Assembly (NCBI GenBank): GCA_030704615.1
Contig: CM060733.1
Coordinates: forward strand, 31,744,001-31,808,000
Length of the DNA stretch: 64,000 nucleotides
Direction of reading: 5' to 3'
Source of the DNA: Takakia lepidozioides
Lineage: Eukaryota > Streptophyta > Takakiopsida > Takakiales > Takakiaceae
Shown here: piece after piece, positions 57,106 to 64,000 of the stretch
How the letters are laid out: every line of letters begins with the position of its first letter
Position numbering within the stretch: position 1 is the first letter of the stretch
Translations under genes and position numbers: made by a program
Notes under the pieces: model-generated
What the model was told of the DNA's origin: nothing
The model's input: the letters and a program-made list of their open reading frames with translations, nothing else
The model's database searches: none

Positions 57106-57722
57106 CAAAGGGAGAGAGCTGACCAGCAAGAGGGGTTGATGAGGGATGAAGATTGGGGAGGTAAGATAAAGAAAGCATGAACCCATGAAGAACCAAACCG
57201 GTGGGCCTGTAGTTCATGGCAGATCTGAGTTGCCTCCTTCCAAATCGTGATCATATTACAAAAAGGGGCTTCCACGTGTTATTGTCCAAGGGAGCTGCCC
57301 ACAAGGGTAGTGTTCATCACTGACGTAGGGCTGGTTGCATCACTGAAGACAACATGGTAGCATGGCTGGTGCTGTACCCCAGGGAAAGGATGTCGTGTAA
57401 AAATAGAACCAAGGGTGAGAACAATACAGACTCCCCATCCATGTCTTCTCTTCCGCTGCGGCGTGGATGAGGATTGTGTAAACTCTGATCATGAAGGATT
57501 TGAGGGAAACCCACAACCGAGTGACGATGGTTGGATCACTGGAAGAGAGTTCCTTTCTTTTGCTCCGCTTCAAAACTGGGGAGGAGCACAATTAGAATTG
57601 CACAGAAGGGGATTCACGCCCCTTCTTTTCACACTACACCATATCATCGCACCGCCGACGAATTGATGTGAATTACACATTTCAAATCATGGTCGTCCAC
57701 ATACCACATTGCATAGTTGATG
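55798..57722. other. Noncoding stretch, possible LTR remainder and transposase 3' flank
   Basis: No convincing gene. Short open frames only. A (GA)n microsatellite occupies about 57057-57099. If the arm at 55471 is an LTR, part of this stretch would be its continuation, but I cannot match it to another copy. Confidence 0.4.
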
Positions 57723-60700
57723 CTACCCATGTGTTGTATCCCGCTGCAATAGAGTATCGACCTCGTTGAAACTCATAGTGGCCTTGTGAATGAAGTTGTC
57801 ACGTTTGGGATCGCAAACCATCCTCTTCAAAAATATGAAATACAAATGTTTGCAGGGTATGAATTTACCTCTCTTGCCCCAACTGGTTAATAGCATATTC
57901 ACAAAATCAGGACATGTGCAATTGGGGAAATTGGAAACCGTGATGTCGTAGGTCCTGTCATGAACAGCAGATGTGGAAGTGATGATTGTGAATACCCGAC
58001 CATATCATGGATCGGGTACTTCCGTGGTGCTTCCAACACGAGCTTGGAGCATTCTTGCGGACTCCACTTTGCCAAAGTGTTCAGCGGTTGGAGGGAAACG
58101 CTGAACGAGCTTTCCATCTCGTTTGGTTGGCCACAAATCAGGATTTGCCGGGGGGACCCAAGAGGACGTAGAAGTAGTAGCACATGCATGGAGTTGGGGT
58201 TGTCTCGCAAGGGAAAAGCCTGCCTCCTCCAGCATTTCAATCTCCTGAAATCTAAGATGTGTTCCCACCTTCACGGGCCAAACGGTTGGAGGAGATGGCT
58301 TCATCACTACGGAAGGACGCACAGTTCCATGCACACATCTGGCACAATCATCTGCGCAGAACCAGAACTTGTGGTTCTTGGCTTCTGGTTGACCGTATGG
58401 ACGTATCAAACCCGTGAAAGTCCGAGCAGGAGTTTGGGCACCACCTTTGGATATAGATGAAGTGCACTTCTCGAAATTAGTTGCCCTGATCGCTGTACAT
58501 TTCACACGAGACCCTGCACTTGTGCGTTCTATGTGCCAAACGTGGTCAGGGCATGCGGACTCAAGCACATCAAGGGGGTTGTTTCTCTCCTGCACCATTT
58601 CAGTGGCACTGTTTGATGCTGGAGCTTGTCGTCGTGTTGGAGGTTCATCCAGAATGGAGGTTCCGGACATGGAGCTGTCATGCAGGGGAACATGAGGCTT
58701 TGAGAAGTTATCACGGTCTGCCATGTGCGAATTAGAATCCAAACAAATCATCTGTTGTTGCCACATACAAATCCCGACCTCGTTTCCCAGACTGCTACAA
58801 ACCATGCGTTGTGCACAGTTTCTGCCAAATTGCAAGATGACATGTCCGCCATTTCCTCAATGGACATGTTCTGCAAAGTGGAGAACCACACTTCAAAACA
58901 GTGAACAGGAAACAACATAAAGAAAGCGAGGATACAATAAAATGGAAAGTAAATGTATGAATAAAGCAAGAAATATAAGGCTCGTACCACTACCATGGCT
59001 GCTCCCCACTGTCTATACCGGAAGTGCCAAAACGCCAGCCAATCTTCCAATGCTCTCATACTCTCAAGTGATGCAGCTCCAGAAGAGAACCACCAGGCAC
59101 GAATTGTCTGGAACAAAGTGTCCGCCTCCTTCATCGTTCTAGCATCTTTGTACTCTTTGCACAATTTCCGGTGCTGAGTCTGTATCTTTGGTTTGATGTC
59201 CGACTTTGTATGTTTTTCCAGAGATTGTGTCCAATGGAATAGACATGTACGCTCTCTTCCTCACATTGGCACTTTTGGGTCGCCCGATCCGAAGACAATA
59301 CGAACAACATTGAAATTTGCTTGAGCACTATCCGCCATGAAACCTGCAAAATTTGGAGATGGTAGCCCATGGCAGCCCATGACACGTATCAGGGAATTCC
59401 ACATGAGCTTCTTGGATTCCGTATCCTCGGATTGCATGTCAAAAAACTGCAATTGTCATAACTCGTTGGTACACTGGATCGTAGACATGACAAGCCATTG
59501 TCGTCCAATCCTTCACTCGTTTCACATGATCAAACATAAGAAAACAGTTCTGCAAGTCCCCAGTCTTCTGCATCCGCTTCACGAGGCTAACCCCACTGCC
59601 TTCCCCAACAGTCGACATTTTGAAAAGAAAAACTTTGATGGCACCTTGACCTGGGAATACATTGTCCTGGATGTAATTGTACTTGCTCACTTGTTTCAAC
59701 TCCAAAATGTTGTCTATGTAGCCTCTGATACCAGAGCCCATTCTTAATGCATTGATCTGAAGCCGAATGTTAGGTGAACTCAAAGTGGAGAAATGATCCA
59801 TGACCAGGTCCAATGCTGCACCGTCAAGTTTAGTCCCCACAGAATCCCCTTCACTCAAAATATGGCTTTCCAAGAAGGACTTGCTTGCGCCAAGAGCAAT
59901 TGCAGATGTTGTTGCGGATGGGTTTCTCCCAAACTCCTGTTTAATCAACCTCGACACTGTCTCAACACTCTCCCTGTAATCCCCCTTCGAGACAGGATGG
60001 TTATGGAATCCGAAATGCACACAAGCTCTTGTCATTGTTTTCAAACGGTGGACAACATAGTACATTCTTGCTCCGCAGAGCGCCAAGCAGGATGGCACAA
60101 GTTTGCAGAATTTGCAGACGAAAGTGTTTGCCGGTGGTGGGGCAGTCCCAGGCTGAAATGGATTTTCCGCCAGACCCTCCCATTCGCTTTGATTATGAAC
60201 CCCAGACTGAAGAAAGTGTCTGCAATTCAAATTATCACACCTAAGGTGTCCATTGCAAACTGTTCTCCTGAAAACAAGCTTGTCATCATTCTGAATATTG
60301 GATGTTTTTGTTCTGCACCATGGGTGCCCGTCGTGTTTCTTGTCCATTCCATGCATCATGATTGTTACACCTCCAACTCGCGAAGGAGGAGGCAGCTCGA
60401 ATAGGATATCGCCATCAAAAGTCTCTGGCAAGAACTTAGGCACCTGCTTCAAAGATTCCCAATCAATTCCTCGCAACTCACTTTTGAATCCAACCATTCC
60501 TCCCATCGCCCGTAGTTTTGGAATGACACTACAAATCTCTTCTTCATCAGCTTCTCCAACCACAGTAGGAAGGACTGGATTTGGAATTTCATTTATGTCA
60601 TCATCGGACGAATCCGAAAGCTCAACGATTGGAGTGGAGGACGTCTGTTCTTTTTTCACCACCACCTCCCTCTTGTCTTCAACGACCGAAACAGCAGTCC

Positions 60701-60812
60701 CGAACTTTCTAAGACATACTGTGCTGCCAACACCACTGCAGCAGCTACGAAAAGTTGCCCGCACTCTTCCCCTTCGTTTTTCACAGCCCGAGCTTCTAGG
60801 TTTAAACATCAT
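57723..60812 (-). pseudogene. MULE-like transposase (copy delta)
   Basis: Minus-strand gene, best preserved N-terminus. The open frame starts at 60812 inside the inverted-repeat arm, so its first 37 residues come from the repeat and true transposase sequence starts at 60701. Acidic linker (ELSDSSDDDINEIPN), Cys/His-rich region (HDGHPWC ... FVCKFCKLVPSC), candidate catalytic residues in MFDHVKR/VYDPVYQ, GFMADSAQANF and NLAETVHNAW, a C..H pair (CLFHWTQSL), FWFCADDCARC and the SWIM finger (CTCPDF ... FIPCKHLYFIF). At least one intron near 58990-58870. Breaks: T6 run frameshift (59441-59446), TGA near 59261 and TGA near 58008. Homologous along its length to copies beta and gamma. Confidence 0.87.
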
Positions 60813-61028
60813 CGATGAAAATCATTCATCCTAGGGATGAAAAAGGCGCATGTCATAACTTAGCCATATTTTGTCCTGGCAGAGCAATAGCATAGTGTTC
60901 CCATGGAATTACCTGTAGTCATGGATAATTCCTTCCCCTCATTAGCACCTGGGCACTCCCTTCGTAGTAATGCCGAATCCTGATGCCAAACAAAAATTTG
61001 AATGTTTACCCCCTGCATTCACACTACA
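60702..61028 (-). repeat. 327-bp inverted repeat, right arm
   Basis: Reverse-complement copy of 55471-55797, differing at three positions. It ends outward in TCACACTACA. Its inner edge cuts the transposase frame. Nine-base flanks outside the two arms do not match. Confidence 0.9.
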
Positions 61029-61543
61029 ATGGCCTCCAACTATACTGAATGAGCTCTGAGTGACAACTTTTAAAAGCACATTTGTCATTGCACCGTTCGA
61101 AGTCTACATGTCTTGCTGTCGCTATGCACTACAATCATCTTTTGAAGACGATCCTAACTCTCATTGTTATTTGAGGAGGGAGGAAGGTCTTCCCGTGGCA
61201 GCCTCTATGGCGCACACTTTGTGAGGATATTTTCTCGTCCTCGTAATTGTAAAAGTGAAACAAGCATTTGTAATTGCACAATGTTGGATGCTACAATTGT
61301 AGGCCTCATGGTAGTCTTGATTCTATTTAGGCAAGATTCCCTGCATTAATTCCACGGTCATAGGACCATCCTCGGTTATAGGCGGCGCATGTTAATGCTG
61401 ACATGGCAGATGACGGACAGTGCCACGTCATCATTTACCGCCACATCAGCATGCTGTCATGATGCTCACGCCACGTCAGCGTGGGTGCAGGCTCACGCCA
61501 CGTCACTCCTGCGTGAGCGTACGCTCACGCCATTGCGTCGTTG
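61029..61543. mobile_element. Right end of transposon delta (terminus T6)
   Basis: Noncoding, ending in a cluster of GGCTCACGCCACGTCA-type words (61430-61540) and a 21-bp end at 61523-61543 that reads, on the minus strand, CGCAATGGCGTGAGC at its inner part. About 15 of 21 positions match T3. It directly abuts RT coding sequence. Confidence 0.6.
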
Positions 61544-62205
61544 GAACTCGGCTCACATCCGTGGGGCGTGGAATCTGTGCAATGGACTCTACCTTAGTCT
61601 GTTGTACCCCCAATCCTCCAGGATATATCATGTGACCCAGATACTTGATTTGGTTGTGGAAAAACTTGCACTTCCCCGGATGTAACTTCAATCCGTGCGT
61701 CCTCAAGCGCTCAAATATCACCTGAAGGTGTCTCTCATGCTCCTCCACCGTAGCACTAAAGATGATGATGTCATCTATGTAGCACCGAGCAAACTCCACC
61801 CCTGCTAGAATCCTGTCCATGACTCTCTGAAACTCTGCCGGAGCGTTCTTAAGCCCAAATGGTAAGAACCGCCACTGGTATAGGCAATCCTTCCCGTGCT
61901 CATTGATCCCCCAGAATGTCGTCTTCTGCTTATCTGTCTCCTTGATCGGCAACTGGTGATATCCGGATCGTAAATCCAAAGTGCTAAAGACCTTGGCATG
62001 CCCAATGGCATCAAAGATCTCCTCTGGTGTCGGCATGGCATACCTATCGGACTTGGTCTGACGATTTACAGGCCGGTAATCACCGCACATACGTCTCTCC
62101 GTCCAATTGCCATAGACATCCTTCTTGGCTGGCATCATTGCGGCTGAAGCATACTCTCCCCCAGATAGCTCCACCAAACCAGCCTCCCAAAGGTCCTGAG
62201 AGGAT
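61544..62205 (-). pseudogene. Reverse transcriptase fragment of a Ty3-type element
   Basis: One open minus-strand frame: [71 protein letters not shown], catalytic CYIDDIIIFS, and thumb YLGHMI. Cut on one side by transposon end T6 (right after IPRPTDVSRV) and on the other near 62205 by unrelated coding sequence. A scrap of a larger element. Confidence 0.85.
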
Positions 62206-62629
62206 ACTTTCAAGCAATACAGGCAGGTTGAAGCTGACCAAGAGAGGCACATCCTGGAGTTGCAACAAACGGTCATGGCCAATAGAAATGAAATCTCTGT
62301 CGCTAACAAGGCTTGGAAGGAAGCCAATAATCTGCTTGCTGCCTATGCGAATTTGGTTGAACCTCATGCGAAGCGCATTGAGGCTTTACAACAGCAGTTA
62401 GATATGTACAAACTCAGAGAGGAGCAGACTCTCAGAGGTACCACAAGCAACTTGGTGGATAGCCACCTTATGCAGGTCTGGTTAGCACAAGGGCCAGTGG
62501 AGGGCAAAGCACCACGAAAGCTCACCCAAACCGAGATGAATGAGCTCAGACTGCAAGTGCAGAACATTGCCACAACTACTATAGACAATGTCTATAGTAG
62601 AATAGCGGAGTTACAGGAGGATGTAGACG
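62206..62629 (+). pseudogene. Coiled-coil protein fragment, possibly gag-like
   Basis: Open frame of about 140 codons, strongly helical with heptads (LQQTVMANRNEISVANKAW ... IEALQQQLDMYKLREEQ). I do not recognise it; coiled-coil N-terminal gag regions look like this. It ends at transposon terminus T5. Confidence 0.35.
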
Positions 62630-62867
62630 GGGGGTTGCTATTCCATGAGCTCATGAGCGGGCATGGCTAACCCATGAGCCGCAAAGTAACACACTTCGAA
62701 TTTCGGCAGATTTTTTTCGGGCCAAAAACTATAAAATAATCAAAAATCGAAGATTTCCGCGCTCATGCTGGAAGCACTCCGCTCATGAGTACCAGTGTAC
62801 GCTCATGACTTGGAGCCCAGGCTCATGGACCGCCAGGCCAGGTCATAGAATAACAGAATTCTGGGCA
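62630..62867. mobile_element. Left end of a further MULE-like transposon (terminus T5)
   Basis: Starts with a G run and TTGCTATTCCATGAGC, followed by seven or more ATGAGC/GCTCATG words to about 62830. Inverted match to T4 and direct match to T2. Confidence 0.65.
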
Positions 62868-63340
62868 ATAACGGCACCGAAATTATCCCAGAGGCAGAGA
62901 CGCAAGCGGAATTAGGATCCGGGTTTGCAGACTCCGAAAACGCAATGGCGACCTATAACCGTGGATAGTACTATTGCAGAAGTGCAGGATGGTTGGGTAT
63001 AACGACGCCGTAATTGGGCACAGGAAAAGAAATAGCGCGCTGAAGGCTCGGGAGTGAAGCCAACAACGGTGAAAGTAATTGGGCTCTGCCAACCAAATAC
63101 CCGGCTGCATCCTCCGGAGTGCAGGCGATAACGGCGCCGAAATGGGCCCCGGAAACCAAATACTCGGCTGAAGCCACCGGAGTGCAGCCGATAACGGCGC
63201 CGAAATTGGGTCCGGAAACCAAATACCCGGCTGAAGGCTGGGGATTGCAACCAATAACGGCGCCGAAATTGACCTGCGGAAACAAAATTCTCGGCTGAAG
63301 CTTCCGCACTCCATGTAATAACGGCGCCGAAATTGGGCGT
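62868..63340. repeat. Palindrome array F, 64-bp tandem repeat with GGCGCC core
   Basis: ATAACGGCGCCGAAATTGGG-type sites begin at 63127, 63191, 63254 and 63318 (63-64 bp steps), with looser copies at 62868 and about 62999. Linkers read GGAAACCAAATACCCGGCTG. Placed between terminus T5 and the orphan gene at 63456. Confidence 0.9.
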
Positions 63341-63455
63341 CGGAGAGCAAATACCCGCCTTACGGTGAGGGAGGCCTTGCTCTCATTTTGCTCTTCACTC
63401 TTCTCTGTTGTGCCCATCTCCTCCCTGCTTTGAGTTCGTGCTGTGTCGTGAGGCC

Positions 63456-64000
63456 ATGTCGTGCCTGAATCACATCTATCGACGCCAGACGGGAGTCATT
63501 TTCCCGAAAGCAGACGACATCATTGTCTTCCTGGATGTTTACAGGGACGATCCTCGACTTGTCCAGCTGAGAGCAATGGAGTTTCTTCCAGGATTGCACG
63601 ATTCTCCTGGACCCCGGCTGGGGAGCAGGTGGTTCCTACGCATCATGGACCTGGACTTTCCGCATGTGTGGGAGCCGAACAGATCACGCACAGCGTTGCT
63701 GTATCGCTGGAATTGTTGCGAGTGGACGTATGATGAGTGCATAGGTGAAAACTTTACGCGTGGACGGACTGGCTCGGAAAGTGGGGACATTCTCTTCAGT
63801 TATGAGGATGAGGAGGAGGGGAACACAGGGCCCACTGTGAAAATGTCCTTCTACCAAGGGGGCGCTATCGATAAACACGACATCCTCGTTAGTTTCAGCC
63901 GGGCGACAGAAACCACTGACATTTTGTTCAAATATAGGCACCCGGTCACTGAGGAGGTCCTTGAGAGGCCAGTTCGAGTTCCTTCTTCTTGGGCGAGGGG
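63456..64000 (+). CDS. Unrecognised protein, N-terminal part, runs off the window
   Basis: Continuous open frame of 181 codons from ATG (MSCLNHIYRRQTGVIFPK) to the window edge with no stop. Features: YRDDPRLVQLRAMEFLPG, MDLDFPHVWEP, WNCCEWTYDECIGEN with clustered Cys, an acidic stretch (YEDEEEGNTG) and a beta-rich end (DILVSFSRATETTDILF). No family recognised. It follows terminus T5 and a GGCGCC palindrome array, so it is probably a cargo gene, or the first exon of one, in this transposon family. Length and absence of stops argue that it is real. Confidence 0.5.
   Translation, partial: MSCLNHIYRRQTGVIFPKADDIIVFLDVYRDDPRLVQLRAMEFLPGLHDSPGPRLGSRWFLRIMDLDFPHVWEPNRSRTALLYRWNCCEWTYDECIGENFTRGRTGSESGDILFSYEDEEEGNTGPTVKMSFYQGGAIDKHDILVSFSRATETTDILFKYRHPVTEEVLERPVRVPSSWAR

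Noticed and set aside
1-64000. tRNA, rRNA or other structural RNA genes
   Set aside because: None recognised; the tRNA-like words found are retroelement primer-binding sites.

Overview
This is a window of nuclear DNA from a green-plant (streptophyte) lineage. The evidence is multi-exon genes with GT-AG introns, plant-type Ty3 LTR retrotransposons (one with a primer site matching initiator tRNA-Met), MULE-like transposases with SWIM zinc fingers, an hAT fragment and an FCP1-type phosphatase relic. The density and variety of nested repeats suit a large repeat-rich genome of an early-diverging lineage (charophyte alga such as Chara, bryophyte, lycophyte or fern). I cannot decide between these from sequence alone. 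No rRNA or tRNA gene was seen.

The most notable content is a family of large MULE-like DNA transposons. Each encodes a transposase and also a separate multi-exon gene that fuses a ParB/sulfiredoxin-like domain (box GNHRLLA) to an N4/N6-type DNA methyltransferase. Three gene copies are present: alpha (1-2347, +, C-terminal half), beta (about 22300-25524, +) and C (46445-51431, -). They share intron positions. Three matching transposases occur: beta (15090-18783, -), gamma (27262-27999, -) and delta (57723-60701, -). In the best-preserved element (beta) the two genes are divergent and separated by about 2 kb of tandem palindromic repeats built on TTCGGCGCCGAA. Further arrays with the same core lie at the transposase 3' end, in the intron between the ParB and methyltransferase parts, and upstream of an orphan gene at 63456. 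Copy C carries a different palindrome family in the equivalent intron. Six transposon termini share a 21-bp end followed by GTGAGC/ATGAGC repeats.

Layout: 1-2859 end of transposon alpha; 2860-14353 a Ty3 retroelement broken at its gag by a transposon (9-bp duplication ATTCTGGAT) and interrupted in its integrase by a complete chromovirus (6512-12681, target duplication ATTCC); 14354-25540 transposon beta; 25541-26842 the gag half of a retroelement ending at the same ATTCTGGAT; 26843-37459 a composite bounded by transposon ends that holds the gamma transposase tail, a pol-deleted LTR element (28000-34409), unrecognised spliced exons and a LINE 3' half with chromodomain; 37460-38894 an FCP1-like relic plus a DUF8039-like tail; 38895-44400 AT-rich DNA with degenerate ORFs and an hAT relic; 44413-55470 a Ty3 gag, copy C of the ParB-methyltransferase gene, then a Ty3 pol; 55471-61543 a 327-bp inverted repeat flanking the delta transposase; 61544-62629 retroelement scraps; 62630-64000 the start of another transposon with a palindrome array and an unrecognised ORF running off the window.

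Most genes are decayed. Many premature stops can be explained by C-to-T changes, and several frameshifts sit in homopolymer runs, so some could be sequencing errors. Exon limits were inferred by eye from splice signals and from comparison among the copies.
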